Notes: generated from the letters alone by a model not told the origin. A stretch of 64,000 nt of DNA from Cryptosporangium arvum DSM 44712 (GCF_000585375.1 NZ_KK073874.1:7289913-7353912); one strand, 5' to 3'. Shown: positions 15,462 through 24,581, counted from the stretch's first letter. A program made the numbers and translations.

Positions 15462-16550
15462 TTACAGGGTCGTGATCCAGCCGTGCGTGTCCTCGGTACG
15501 GCCGTGCTGGAGGTCGAGCAGCGCGGCACGCAGCTTCATCGTGACCTCGCCGGGACCGCCGTCGGCGACCTGGAACTCGCCGTCGCTGCCCTTCACGGTG
15601 CCGACCGGCGTGATCACGGCCGCGGTGCCGCACGCGAACGCCTCGGACATCCGCCCGTTCGCGGCGGTCTCGCGCCACTCGTCGGTGGAGATGCGCCGCA
15701 CCTCGGTGCTGAGGCCCAGTTCACCGGCCAACTGCAGAATGCTGTCCCGGGTGACGCCGGGCAGCAGCGAACCGTTGAGCTCGGGCGTGACGAGCGTGGT
15801 GCCGTCGAGGACGAAGTACAGGTTCATCCCGCCCATCTCCTCGATGTACTTGTGCTCGATCGCGTCGAGCCACACCACCTGGTCGCAGCCCTGCGCGGCG
15901 GCCTGGGCCTGGGCGACCAGGCTGGCGGCGTAGTTGCCCGCGCACTTCGCCTCGCCGGTGCCACCGGGCGCGGCCCGGGTGTAGTCGGTGGAGAGCCAGA
16001 CGCTCACCGGCTGCACCCCGCGCGGGAAGTACGCGCCGACCGGGGACGCGATCAGCACGTAGAGGTACTCCAGCGCCGGGCGGACGCCCAGGTACGGGTC
16101 GGTCGAGAACATGAACGGCCGCAGGTAGAGGCTGGTCTCGGGCGCGCTGGGCACCCACTTCTCGTCGTGCTGGACGAGCAGCCGGATCGACTCCAGGAAC
16201 AGCTCCTCGGGAAGCGGCGGCATCGCCAGGCGCGCGGCCGACCGGTTGAACCGGCGGGCGTTCTGCTCCGGCCGGAACAGGCCGAGGCTGCCGTCGGGGT
16301 GGCGGTAGACCTTCAGACCCTCGAAGATCTCCTGGCCGTAGTGCAGCGCGGAGGTGGCCGGGTCGAGGCTGATCGGCCCGTACGGCTGCAGCTGCGCGTC
16401 GTACCAGCCCTTACCGTCGGCGTACTTGATCGTCACCATGTGGTCGGTGAAGATCCGGCCGAAGCCCGGGTCGGCCATCAGCGCGGCGCGCTCGTCATCG
16501 GTACGCGGGTTCGTGGCCGGGACGATCTCGAAATCCAGGGTGCCGCTCAT
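15462..16550 (-). CDS. ilvE: Branched-chain amino acid aminotransferase
   Basis: A fold-type IV PLP aminotransferase of 362 residues that makes Leu, Ile and Val from their keto acids with glutamate as donor. The Schiff-base Lys is K202 in GTGEAKCAGNYAAS; other marks are FEGLK (76-80), YLRPFMF and GGMNLYFV. Third gene in the leftward serA-leuB-ilvE series, separated from leuB by a 147-bp gap that holds a strong hairpin (16647-16684), so it may have its own promoter in that gap. Confidence 0.95.
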   Translation of the reverse strand: MSGTLDFEIVPATNPRTDDERAALMADPGFGRIFTDHMVTIKYADGKGWYDAQLQPYGPISLDPATSALHYGQEIFEGLKVYRHPDGSLGLFRPEQNARRFNRSAARLAMPPLPEELFLESIRLLVQHDEKWVPSAPETSLYLRPFMFSTDPYLGVRPALEYLYVLIASPVGAYFPRGVQPVSVWLSTDYTRAAPGGTGEAKCAGNYAASLVAQAQAAAQGCDQVVWLDAIEHKYIEEMGGMNLYFVLDGTTLVTPELNGSLLPGVTRDSILQLAGELGLSTEVRRISTDEWRETAANGRMSEAFACGTAAVITPVGTVKGSDGEFQVADGGPGEVTMKLRAALLDLQHGRTEDTHGWITTL

Positions 16551-16646
16551 GAGGGTCCTTCCGCATCGCTGGGGTCAGCCCGGCCACGGGCGGGGCTGAG
16601 GGTGAATTTACCGGCAGTTCACGCGGCCGGGTTCGTCGGGAACGAC

Positions 16647-16684
16647 GAAGGCCCGGTCACCGCGCTGGCGGTGACCGGGCCTTC
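16647..16684 (-). terminator. Hairpin downstream of leuB
   Basis: A perfect 17-bp stem (GAAGGCCCGGTCACCGC and its complement) with a 4-nt loop lies 13 bp beyond the leuB stop. There is no U-tract, so it may act as a strong pause or an mRNA 3'-end stabilizer instead of a classic terminator. Confidence 0.65.
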
Positions 16685-16697
16685 GGACGGGTTGGGG

Positions 16698-17729
16698 CTA
16701 GCTCACCCGCTCGGCGATCCGGTCGCCCACCTCGGAGGTCCGGACGGGTACGCCCGGCTCGCGCGCGGCCAGGTCGTCGGCGACGGCGCGTTCCACCCGG
16801 GCGGCGGCGTCGGGGTGGCCCAGGTGGTCGAGCAGCAGGGCGACCGACAGGATCGTCGCGGTCGGGTCGGCGACGCCCTTGCCGGTGATGTCGGGTGCGG
16901 AGCCGTGCACCGGCTCGAACATCGACGGGAATTCCTTCGTCGGGTTGATGTTGCCGCTGGCGGCCAACCCGATGCCGCCGCTGATCGCGGCCGCGATGTC
17001 GGTGAGGATGTCGCCGAACAGGTTGTCGGTGACGACCACGTCGAAGCGCTGCGGCTGGGTCACGAAGAACATGCTCGCGGCGTCGACGTGCTGGTAGTCG
17101 GTGGCGACGTCGGGGAACTCCTTGCCCACCTCGGCGAACGTCCGCGACCACAGGTTCCCGGCGTTGACCAGCACGTTCTGCTTGTGGACGAGCGTCAGGT
17201 GGCGGCGCGGGCGGCTCTGCGCCCTGGTGTAGGCGTCGCGGATCACGCGCTCGACGCCGCTGCGCGAGTTGAGGCTCTCCTCGGTGGCGACCTCGCGGGC
17301 CGTGCCCTTGGCGAGCACACCGCCGGCGCCGACGTAGAGACCCTCGGTGCCCTCACGGACCACGACGAAGTCGATGTCGCCGGGCTTCACGCCGGCCAGC
17401 GGGCTCGTCACGCCCTCGTAGAGCCGCGCCGGGCGCAGGTTCACGTAGTGGTCGAACGCGAAGCGCAGCTTGAGCAGCAGTCCCCGCTCGAGCACACCCG
17501 GCGGAACGCCCGGGTCGCCGACGGCGCCGAGCAGGATCGCGTCGTGCCGGGACAGTTCGTCCTGCACCGAGTCGGGCAGGACCTCGCCGGTCGCGTGGTA
17601 GCGACGCGCACCGAGGTCGTACTCGGTGGTGTTCACGCCGGGGAGCACGGCGCCGAGCACCTTCAGCCCCTCGGCCACCACCTCGGGCCCGATACCGTCT
17701 CCGCCGATCACCGCGAGGTTCGTGCTCAT
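16698..17729 (-). CDS. leuB: 3-Isopropylmalate dehydrogenase
   Basis: NAD-dependent decarboxylating dehydrogenase of leucine synthesis, 343 residues, of the shorter actinobacterial type. Visible residues: GGDGIGPEV near the N-terminus, RPARLY and [12 protein letters not shown], the catalytic HKQNVLV Lys, [11 protein letters not shown], and the NAD-binding [14 protein letters not shown]. It lies 44 bp downstream of the serA stop on the same strand. Its partners leuA and leuCD are not in the window. Confidence 0.95.
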   Translation of the reverse strand: MSTNLAVIGGDGIGPEVVAEGLKVLGAVLPGVNTTEYDLGARRYHATGEVLPDSVQDELSRHDAILLGAVGDPGVPPGVLERGLLLKLRFAFDHYVNLRPARLYEGVTSPLAGVKPGDIDFVVVREGTEGLYVGAGGVLAKGTAREVATEESLNSRSGVERVIRDAYTRAQSRPRRHLTLVHKQNVLVNAGNLWSRTFAEVGKEFPDVATDYQHVDAASMFFVTQPQRFDVVVTDNLFGDILTDIAAAISGGIGLAASGNINPTKEFPSMFEPVHGSAPDITGKGVADPTATILSVALLLDHLGHPDAAARVERAVADDLAAREPGVPVRTSEVGDRIAERVS

Positions 17730-17773
17730 GGCGTCACCCTAGCCGAGCGTTCCCACGGATCGGTACCCACGTC

Positions 17774-19369
17774 TCAGACTCCGGACAGGTCGACCGTATT
17801 GGCCGCGTGCGCTCCGATCGCGGCGGCGAGCCGCTGCAGAAGGTCGGCCGGAACCGCCTGGTCGACGGCGAGCGCCATCAGCGACTCCGCTCCGGACAGC
17901 GCCCGGGCGACCTGCATTCCGGCGATGTTGACGCCCGCGTCGCCGAGCAGCACCCCGAGCGTCCCGACCACGCCCGGACGGTCGCTGTACTGCAGGAACA
18001 ACAGGTTGCCGTTGGGTACGAGGTCGATGTCGAACGTGTCGATGCTGGTGATCTTCTGCGCGCCCCGAGGTCCGGCCAGCGTCCCGGACACCGACAGCGT
18101 CCGCCCGTCGGCGAGCACCCCCGACACCGTGACGAGGTTGCGGTACTCCGCGCTCTCCTCCGACGTCGTGAGCCCCACCTCGACCCCGCGTTCCTTGGCC
18201 AGCAGCGGCGCGTTCACGAACGTCACCGACTCCTCGACGATGTCCGCGAAGACGCCCTTGAGCGCGGCCAGCTCCAGCACGCTGACGTCGTACTCGGCGA
18301 TGTCACCGCGGACGTCGACGGTGATCGACCGGGCGAGACCGCTGGCCAACGCCGTGAACACGCGCCCGAGCTTCTCGGCCAGCGGCAGCGACGGCCGCAC
18401 CTCCTCGGCCACCACGCCACCGGCCTGCACGTTCACCGCGTCCGGGACGAACTCGCCGTGCAGCGCCAGCCGGACGCTCCGCGCGACCGCGAGGCCGGCC
18501 TTGTCCTGCGCTTCCACGGTGGACGCTCCGAGGTGCGGCGTCGCGACCACGTTCTCCAGCCCGAACAGTGGCGAGTCGGTGCAGGGTTCCTTCGCGTAGA
18601 CGTCCAGGCCCGCGCCGGCGACGCGACCCTCCTTCAGCGCCGCGTACAGGGCCTGCTCGTCGACCAACCCGCCCCGGGCGGCGTTCACGATGCGCACCGA
18701 CGGCTTGACCAGGCGCAGCTCCTTCTCGCCGATCAGGCCGAGCGTCTCCGCGGTCTTGGGCAGGTGGATCGAGATGAAGTCGCTCTCGGCGAGCAGCTCC
18801 TCCAGGCTCACCAGCCGGACGCCGATCTGCGCGGCCCGCGTGGGCTGCACGTACGGGTCGTAGGCGATCAACCGGGTGCCGAACGCGGCCATCCGCTGGG
18901 CGAACAGCACCCCGATGCGCCCCAGCCCGACGACGCCGATCGTCTTGTCGGCCAGCTCGACGCCGGTGTACCGGGACCGCTTCCACTGGCCGTCGCGCAG
19001 CGCGGCGTGCGCCGGGGCGACGTTGCGGGCGCAGGCCAGCAGCAGCGCGATCGCCTGCTCGGCGGCCGAGACGATGTTCGACGTCGGAGCGTTGACCACC
19101 ATCACGCCGCGGGCGGTGGCAGCGGGCACGTCGACGTTGTCGAGGCCGACCCCGGCCCGGGCGACGACCTTCAAGCGCGGCGCGGCGGCCAGCGCGGTCG
19201 CGTCGACCTGGGTGGCGCTGCGGACCAGGATCGCGTCCGCCTCGGCCAGCGCCGGGATCAGCGCGGCCCGGTCGGCGCCGTCCACATGGCGTACTTCGAA
19301 GTCCCGGGCGAGCACGTCGAGCGCGGACGGAGCGAGTTCCTCGGCGACGAGGACGACAGGCTGGGGCAC
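17774..19369 (-). CDS. serA: D-3-phosphoglycerate dehydrogenase, long form
   Basis: First step of serine synthesis from 3-phosphoglycerate. The 531-residue protein has the D-2-hydroxyacid dehydrogenase core (GLGRIG at 148-153, RAGVGLDNVD at 71-80, HLPKTAET, NAARGGLVDE, PHLGASTVEAQ), then the allosteric substrate-binding domain (about 320-450) and a C-terminal ACT domain (LLFLQYSDRPGVVGTLG) that senses serine in the mycobacterial enzyme. GTG at 19369 has GGAGG upstream. A -10-like TACTAT at 19405-19410 (minus strand) is a likely promoter. The accessory operon begins on its other side. Confidence 0.95.
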   Translation of the reverse strand: MPQPVVLVAEELAPSALDVLARDFEVRHVDGADRAALIPALAEADAILVRSATQVDATALAAAPRLKVVARAGVGLDNVDVPAATARGVMVVNAPTSNIVSAAEQAIALLLACARNVAPAHAALRDGQWKRSRYTGVELADKTIGVVGLGRIGVLFAQRMAAFGTRLIAYDPYVQPTRAAQIGVRLVSLEELLAESDFISIHLPKTAETLGLIGEKELRLVKPSVRIVNAARGGLVDEQALYAALKEGRVAGAGLDVYAKEPCTDSPLFGLENVVATPHLGASTVEAQDKAGLAVARSVRLALHGEFVPDAVNVQAGGVVAEEVRPSLPLAEKLGRVFTALASGLARSITVDVRGDIAEYDVSVLELAALKGVFADIVEESVTFVNAPLLAKERGVEVGLTTSEESAEYRNLVTVSGVLADGRTLSVSGTLAGPRGAQKITSIDTFDIDLVPNGNLLFLQYSDRPGVVGTLGVLLGDAGVNIAGMQVARALSGAESLMALAVDQAVPADLLQRLAAAIGAHAANTVDLSGV

Positions 19370-19547
19370 GTCACGGTCCTCCCGGGCTTCGGTGCGCGAT
19401 CCCGATAGTAGGTGTGTCGGCTGGTCACACGTCGCTTCGTGACGACGGTCACCAGCGCACGTGGAACAGACGTCAGATCAGCAACAGCAGTTCAACCCGC
19501 CGTCCGGAACGCGGGGGTTCGTCGCGTGCGCCAGGCACAATCGAGAA

Positions 19548-19988
19548 GTGACCCAGGACAGCGTGCGCCGCGAGACCACCAACCGGGGGTGGGCGGCCGC
19601 CGGGCTGCTCGGCGCGGTGTTGTCGCTCGGCTGGACCGGAGTGGCGGTGGCCTTCGTGCTTCCGGCCTTCACCGGCTCGCCGCCGGTCACCTGGGGCGAC
19701 GGTGTCGCGCTGGGCATCGTCGTCGTCGGCGTTCTGTTGTTGGCGGCGATCGCCGCCGTCGGCGCCCGAGGCGCGTGGAAACACGCGTTCTACGGCGAGG
19801 AAGAGCAGCCGCGCCGCCTCATGACGGCAGGTCTCTGCACCGTGGTCATCGCGGGCTGGCCCGCCGTGGGCGCCCTCACCCGCGGCGCCGACGGCATCCT
19901 CGACCCGACCGGCGCCGGCGCGATCGCCCTGACCGCTCTCGGTGGCGTCACCCTGGTGGTCCTCCACCGGACCCGCACGGCCGGCTGA
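19548..19988 (+). CDS. Small actinobacterial membrane protein, function unknown
   Basis: I do not recognise this 146-residue protein. It has a short charged N-terminus (VTQDSVRRETTNRGW), four hydrophobic segments (starting at about WAAAGLLGAVL, DGVALGIVVVGVLLL, LMTAGLCTVVIAGW, and AIALTALGGVTLVVL) and a basic C-terminus. A CACAAT -10-like element ends 6 nt before the GTG at 19548, so a leaderless start is likely; the open frame upstream lacks such a signal. It is the last gene before the accessory operon, on the same strand but separated from it by 197 bp with a promoter. Confidence 0.65.
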   Translation: MTQDSVRRETTNRGWAAAGLLGAVLSLGWTGVAVAFVLPAFTGSPPVTWGDGVALGIVVVGVLLLAAIAAVGARGAWKHAFYGEEEQPRRLMTAGLCTVVIAGWPAVGALTRGADGILDPTGAGAIALTALGGVTLVVLHRTRTAG

Positions 19989-20103
19989 ACCGGGCTCACG
20001 ATAAGCAGCGCAGGAATGGGACACCCCGAGCAGCACGGGCTTTTCGACGCACCCAAGTCAAAACGCTGACATTACTCTTCGTATTCGACCCGACACATTT
20101 TCC

Positions 20104-20135
20104 TTGACATCCATTCAGGACTGTGTGAGTCTACT
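20104..20135 (+). promoter_or_regulatory. Promoter of the accessory biosynthetic operon
   Basis: A consensus -35 TTGACA (20104-20109) is followed after 18-20 nt by AGTCTA or TCTACT as the -10. The surrounding 20040-20180 stretch is visibly AT-richer than the rest of the window. The radical SAM start at 20186 lies about 45-50 nt downstream with AAGGGGA before it. The long spacer suggests a weak or activator-dependent promoter. Confidence 0.55.
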
Positions 20136-20185
20136 TCGGTCAGGTTTGGGGGGGAATTTCACTCGATTCATGACCAAGGGGAAAC

Positions 20186-21280
20186 ATGAATTCGACTGAC
20201 CCCTACCGCAAATTCAGGGTGCAAAACTTCCCGCAAACGAACCTCTCCAATTACCTTCCGGTCGACGGCGTCGAAGTCAAATTGTTGGACGGTTGCAACC
20301 GCTCCTGCATTTTCTGCGTCAACGAGGACCACATCGGAAAACGACTCAACCCGATCGACACCGAGCGCTTCGTCCGTTCGGTCATCGAGTGGTCCGAGTC
20401 GCCGGACGAACCGGAAAAGCCGGAAGCCATCTACGGCACCGGCGGTGAGCCGCTCATGGCCATGGACCTGGTCGAGGAAGTCTTCGGCCCGTTGGCGAGC
20501 AGGGGTCTGACGACTCGGCTGGTGACCAACGGAACGCTGCTCACCCGCGACCGCATCGCCCGGCTCACCGCGATCGGGCTGACCGGCGTCAAGGTCACCT
20601 ACAACACCATGCAGGAAGACCGGTTGATGGCCCTCATGAAGGGGGCGAAACCCAACGACACGAAACAGCTCCTGGAGAACATCGGCAAGGCCAAAGAGGC
20701 TGGTCTCTGGGTTTTCGTGCGCATCGGCATGGGTCAGCACAACGCCGACGAGGCCGCCGCGATCTACCGGGTCATGCGCGATCTCGGGGTCGACGTCGTC
20801 CAGATCAAGCCCTGGATTCCCTCCGGCTACGCCGCACAGGCACAGAACGAACTGAGCCTGCGTCCCAGCGCTCTGTACGACCGCTTCGCCGACATCATGA
20901 TGGAGCTGTACGAGGAACTGGACACGGGCGGCCCGGAACTCACCACCTCGTGCTATCCGCCGGCCCGGCAGTTGGAGTTCACGGTCAAGGATTGCGCGAA
21001 CGTCGCGAAGATCTACTGTGAGCCCGGCGGCGAGGCCCTGGTGTGCAATTTCGCCGACGAGTACCTCGGGAATTGGTACCCGGAGGAAGGCGGCCTGCTC
21101 GGAGTCGTCGCCCGGCGGCGAGAACTGTATCCGCGCATGATGGACGATCACGGTGTCGCTTCCTGCCCGGCCCGGCTGAACTGGTCGACTCCCGGTCCGG
21201 TGGTCAGCCCGGCGCCGCAATGGAAACCGGAGCGCCCGCTGATACCGCTGGAAGCCGTGAGAGTGCGGACGGCCGACTGA
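20186..21280 (+). CDS. Radical SAM enzyme with Cys-rich C-terminal extension
   Basis: A 364-residue radical SAM protein. The CxxxCxxC cluster motif is C37-N-R-S-C41-I-F-C44, followed by the SAM-binding YGTGGEP (83-89) and VTNGTLL (113-119). After the partial barrel (to about residue 230) the C-terminus has five Cys (C256, C270, C278, C287, C327), a spacing like SPASM or twitch domains that hold auxiliary [4Fe-4S] clusters. No peptide-binding RRE domain is seen, so a small-molecule or free amino-acid substrate is more likely than a RiPP. First gene of the operon; AAGGGGA precedes the ATG. The reaction (epimerization, C-C bond formation, decarboxylation and so on) cannot be chosen from sequence. 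Confidence 0.85.
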   Translation: MNSTDPYRKFRVQNFPQTNLSNYLPVDGVEVKLLDGCNRSCIFCVNEDHIGKRLNPIDTERFVRSVIEWSESPDEPEKPEAIYGTGGEPLMAMDLVEEVFGPLASRGLTTRLVTNGTLLTRDRIARLTAIGLTGVKVTYNTMQEDRLMALMKGAKPNDTKQLLENIGKAKEAGLWVFVRIGMGQHNADEAAAIYRVMRDLGVDVVQIKPWIPSGYAAQAQNELSLRPSALYDRFADIMMELYEELDTGGPELTTSCYPPARQLEFTVKDCANVAKIYCEPGGEALVCNFADEYLGNWYPEEGGLLGVVARRRELYPRMMDDHGVASCPARLNWSTPGPVVSPAPQWKPERPLIPLEAVRVRTAD

Positions 21281-21288
21281 GTCCGCAC

Positions 21289-22527
21289 ATGAAGCGTGAT
21301 GATGCCGGGCCGAGAATGCTGATCCTGTCGCGAAAGAGTCTGTCGGATCGGCCGGTGAATCAGTGGCTCGAGTGGTCCGAAGCCACCATTGTCACGACCC
21401 GGGCGCACTACGTCGACGATTCGAGCGCCTACGACAGAGCATTCACCCGAGTCGTGGCCGTCGACCAGTACACGGCCTGGGCCACTGAGCTCGAGGCCCT
21501 GCACGCCGCCCGGCAGACCGGTGCCGACCTCGTGCTGTCCTCCAGCGAGGACGACGTGCTGCGCGCGGCGCGAATTCGCGAGCGGCTCGGCCTTCCGGGC
21601 CAGTCCGTGGACTCGGCCCGGGCCTTCCGGGACAAGTTCGTCATGACCGGGACCGTCAGCCGGGCCGGGCTCCGTACTCCTGCGACCTACCGACTCGAGC
21701 ATCCGCTCGATCTGCTGGACCTGCTGGACCGCCACGGCCGGCTGGTGCTCAAGCCACGGTGGGGAGCAGGCTCGGAGGGGGTACGGATCCTCCGCACCCG
21801 AGCGGAAGTCGTCGCTCTATTGAGCTCGGGGCTCTTCCCGGTCGTCGGACGCTCGCCCGAATCGTGGCTCGTCCAAGCCTTCGTCGAGGGAGAGTTCTTC
21901 CACGTCGACGGTTTGATGGCCGCGGGCACGGTGCTGCACTGCTGGCCCAGCCGCTACAACGTCGGCAACGCCGAGTCGGTCCTCGACCAGCAGACGCTGT
22001 CCAGTGTTCAGCTCGACCCGGAGGACGCGGCGCGGGTGCCGCTGCAGGATTTCACCCGCGCCGTCATCTCGGCTCTGCCCGGTCCCCCGGCGACGACCAG
22101 CTTCCATCTGGAGGCGTGGATCGAGCGCGATGGTCTGGCTACCTTCTGCGAGGTGGGTAGTCGGACCGGGGGCGGTGGAGTCGCCGGCGTCTACGAGTCG
22201 GCCTTCGGTCTCCACCTGAGCCAGGAGAACCTCCGCGGTCAGGCCGGGCAGTCCGCCGTGGTGGCGGAGCAGGACCGGCTGCCCGCAGGCATCCACGGTT
22301 GGACTGCTCTCCCGCGGGGACACGGTCGGTTCCATCCACCGGAGACCTGCCCGGTGGAGGGAGTCCGTTACCGACCCGTGCTGCCGGCCGGGGCTCAGGC
22401 GGCCGGCACGCGATACGCGGCCGATGCCAGCGCGTTGGTGCTGGCCGAGGGCCGGACCGCGGCCGAGGTACGGCAACGCCAGCAGGAGGTCGACCACTGG
22501 TGGCGGGAGGCCGGGGTATGGAGATGA
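21289..22527 (+). CDS. ATP-grasp carboxylate-amine ligase, paralogue 1
   Basis: A 412-residue ATP-grasp ligase. Start at ATG 21289, 8 nt after the radical SAM stop; the weak upstream site suggests translational coupling. Layout: N-terminal domain opening RMLILSRKSLSD; ATP-binding Lys116 (FRDKFVM) and Lys155 (LVLKPRWGAGSEG); adenine-side acidic residues near E200 (VQAFVEGEF); metal-binding E275 and E288 (FCEVGSRTGGGG). These enzymes activate a carboxylate as an acyl phosphate and join it to an amine. The opening motif and glycine-rich end motif are shared with the next gene, so the two are duplicates that have diverged widely. Substrates unknown. Confidence 0.85.
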   Translation: MKRDDAGPRMLILSRKSLSDRPVNQWLEWSEATIVTTRAHYVDDSSAYDRAFTRVVAVDQYTAWATELEALHAARQTGADLVLSSSEDDVLRAARIRERLGLPGQSVDSARAFRDKFVMTGTVSRAGLRTPATYRLEHPLDLLDLLDRHGRLVLKPRWGAGSEGVRILRTRAEVVALLSSGLFPVVGRSPESWLVQAFVEGEFFHVDGLMAAGTVLHCWPSRYNVGNAESVLDQQTLSSVQLDPEDAARVPLQDFTRAVISALPGPPATTSFHLEAWIERDGLATFCEVGSRTGGGGVAGVYESAFGLHLSQENLRGQAGQSAVVAEQDRLPAGIHGWTALPRGHGRFHPPETCPVEGVRYRPVLPAGAQAAGTRYAADASALVLAEGRTAAEVRQRQQEVDHWWREAGVWR

Positions 22528-23774
22528 CGACGCGGCGCCGGATCGCGGTGCTGTCCAAAAAATCCCTGGCCGACCACGACTACCCGGGGTGGCTCGCGTC
22601 CGCCGACGGCAGGCCGCAGATCGTGCTGTTCGCCGAGGACAGCGATGCGACCCGGGCTCACCTCGCGGAGCGACCGGGCGTCTATCACCGTCACCGGCTC
22701 TTCGGGAACTGGAAGGGGAACCGCGCGGTCGACGAGGCTGTTCTCGCTGCTCACGCCGAGCAGCCGATCGACTCCGTCGTCGCGCTGAGCGAATGTGACG
22801 TCGTCCGCGCGGCTCAGCTCCGCGATCGTCTCGGGCTCCGCGGCCCCGGTCCCCGCGCTGCCCGTGCCTATCGCGACAAACTTCAGATGAAGACGCTCGC
22901 GCGACGCGCCGGCATCGCCGTCCCGGAGTTCGCCGCCGTGGACAGCGTGCTCGACCTCGACGACTTCCTCGCCGCGCACCCGGCCGGGATCGTGGTCAAA
23001 CCCGTCGACGGCGCCGGGGCCGCCGAGGTACGGACAGTGACCAGCCGCGACGAGCTCGACCGCTGGGCCCGGATGCGGAACTTGTCCGGTGACGATACGG
23101 CCGGGCTGATGGTCGAGGAGTACGTCGACGCCCCCATGTTCTGCGTCGACGGGTTGGCCCGGGAAGGCCGGGTCCTGCTCGCGGTGGCGAGTCGGTACAC
23201 CCGCACCCCGCTCTCGTCCCTGTCGGAGGTCGAACCGCTCGGGTTGCTGACGCTGGACCGGGGGTCGAGAGCCGATCTCGTTCTCCAGCAGACGGCACGG
23301 CGCGTCGTCGCCGCCCTTCCGCCGATGAACGGCGTGCACAGCTTCCACTGCGAGCTGTTCTGGCCGCGAGGTGGTCAGCCCTTGCTCTGCGAGATCGCCG
23401 CTCGAACCGGCGGCGGGAAGATCAGATGGATGGTCGACCACGTCCTCGGCGTCGATCTCGAAGCCGAAGCGGCCAAGGGGCAGGCGGGTCTCCCGTGGAC
23501 CGGAGCTCCGAGCTCGGGAACGGGGTCGGTCGCCGGCTTCGTTCTGTTCCCGCGTCCGGGACGCCGCCTCAAACCGCTGCCGAGGGTCTGCCCCGTTCCC
23601 GGAGTCGTGGAGGTCCACGAACGTGTCGACCTGTCGGAAACAGAGGAGCGTTCGGCTGCCCACAAGAGCTCGGAATACGTCATTGATGCGACGCTGACCG
23701 CGGGCACCCATTCCGAGCTGTCGGCCGTTCACGCCGGCGCGGTCACCTGGATACAGCAGGAATCGGCTTGGTGA
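22518..23774 (+). CDS. ATP-grasp carboxylate-amine ligase, paralogue 2
   Basis: A 418-residue ATP-grasp ligase overlapping its paralogue by 10 nt. ATG 22518 is chosen over ATG 22524 because GGGAGG lies 7 nt before it. It opens RRIAVLSKKSLADH, parallel to RMLILSRKSLSD in the preceding protein. ATP-site residues are Lys121 (YRDKLQM) and Lys161 (VVKPVDGAGAAE), acidic E200-E201 (MVEEYV), and metal ligands E279 and E292 (CEIAARTGGGK). The C-terminal about 110 residues form a separate segment ending near HAGAVTWIQQESAW. Two different ligases imply two amide bonds or two alternative acceptors. Confidence 0.85.
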   Translation: MEMTTRRRIAVLSKKSLADHDYPGWLASADGRPQIVLFAEDSDATRAHLAERPGVYHRHRLFGNWKGNRAVDEAVLAAHAEQPIDSVVALSECDVVRAAQLRDRLGLRGPGPRAARAYRDKLQMKTLARRAGIAVPEFAAVDSVLDLDDFLAAHPAGIVVKPVDGAGAAEVRTVTSRDELDRWARMRNLSGDDTAGLMVEEYVDAPMFCVDGLAREGRVLLAVASRYTRTPLSSLSEVEPLGLLTLDRGSRADLVLQQTARRVVAALPPMNGVHSFHCELFWPRGGQPLLCEIAARTGGGKIRWMVDHVLGVDLEAEAAKGQAGLPWTGAPSSGTGSVAGFVLFPRPGRRLKPLPRVCPVPGVVEVHERVDLSETEERSAAHKSSEYVIDATLTAGTHSELSAVHAGAVTWIQQESAW

Positions 23775-23804
23775 TCCGCCCAACTCGGCGACGTGGGGAG
23801 ACGT

Positions 23805-24581
23805 GTGGATCTGCAGATCGGTGGTCAGGCCTTTCTGGTGACGGGCGGAAGTCAAGGCGTCGGCCGGGCAATCGTGCAGCTCCTCCTGGCGGAGGGGGCG
23901 TCCGTGACCGCGTTGGCTCGGCGAGAGCAGCCGCTGCGTGATCTGGCGGACAGTTGCCGGGGTGGACGCCTCTTCACGGTGCAGGCGGACGTCACCGACG
24001 AGCGACAGATGTCGGATCAGGTGCAGGCGGCGATCGGCCACTTCGGGAGGCTGGACGGGGTCGTTGCCAACGCGGGCGCCGGTGCACCCGGGCGCCCGCT
24101 GTCGTCACCGAACGCCCTGTGGCGCGAACAGTTGGACATCAAAGTCCTTTCCGTTCTCAACACGATCCGGCCGGCCGTCGACGCGCTGACGAGAACGGCG
24201 GGTCGGGTCGTGGTCATCAACGGCGTGACCGCGCGCGCCCCCGAGACCGGAATGGCCGCGGTGAGCGCCGGCCGTGCCGCCGTCCTGAACCTGGCCCGGT
24301 CCCTGGCCGTGGAGTTGGCCCCGGACAACATCCGGGTGAACACGGTCAACCTCGGAGCGATCCTCACCGAGCGGCAGCGAAGCCGCCACCGGGCCGACGG
24401 TTCCGCGACCGCCTTCGAGGACTGGTGCCGCCAGGAGGTCGACCGGCGCGGAATCCTGGTCGGGCGGATGGGACAGCCCGCCGAGGTCGCCCCGGTGGTG
24501 GCCCTCCTGCTCAGCGGCCTGTCGGCCTACATCACCGGTACCTCGATCGATGTCGCCGGAGGTAGCGGTGGCTACCTCTGA
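23805..24581 (+). CDS. SDR-fold protein lacking the catalytic Tyr and Lys
   Basis: A 258-residue Rossmann-fold SDR. GTG 23805 is chosen because GGGGAG lies 4 nt upstream; GTG 23793 would add four residues. Cofactor motifs are intact: TGGSQGVG (13-20) and ANAG (88-91). At the active site, where classical enzymes read Ser and YxxxK, this one reads N139-G140 in VVVINGVTAR and V153-S-A-G-R157 in AAVSAGRAAV, so the Ser, Tyr and Lys are all replaced. It may bind a nucleotide without redox chemistry, use other residues, or have a structural role. The phosphatase gene overlaps its last 14 nt. Confidence 0.85.
   Translation: MDLQIGGQAFLVTGGSQGVGRAIVQLLLAEGASVTALARREQPLRDLADSCRGGRLFTVQADVTDERQMSDQVQAAIGHFGRLDGVVANAGAGAPGRPLSSPNALWREQLDIKVLSVLNTIRPAVDALTRTAGRVVVINGVTARAPETGMAAVSAGRAAVLNLARSLAVELAPDNIRVNTVNLGAILTERQRSRHRADGSATAFEDWCRQEVDRRGILVGRMGQPAEVAPVVALLLSGLSAYITGTSIDVAGGSGGYL

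Noticed and set aside
13854-18599. A rightward open frame of more than 1500 codons across the leuB-ilvE-DUF2252 region
   Set aside because: It is antisense to well-identified genes (DUF2252, ilvE, leuB, serA). Its translation is rich in Arg, Val, His and Asp, as expected when GC-rich codons are read on the other strand, and shows no domain.
20016-20069. A 17-codon ORF (MGHPEQHGLFDAPKSKR) before the accessory operon, considered as a precursor peptide
   Set aside because: It lies upstream of the predicted promoter and has no ribosome-binding site; no core-peptide features.
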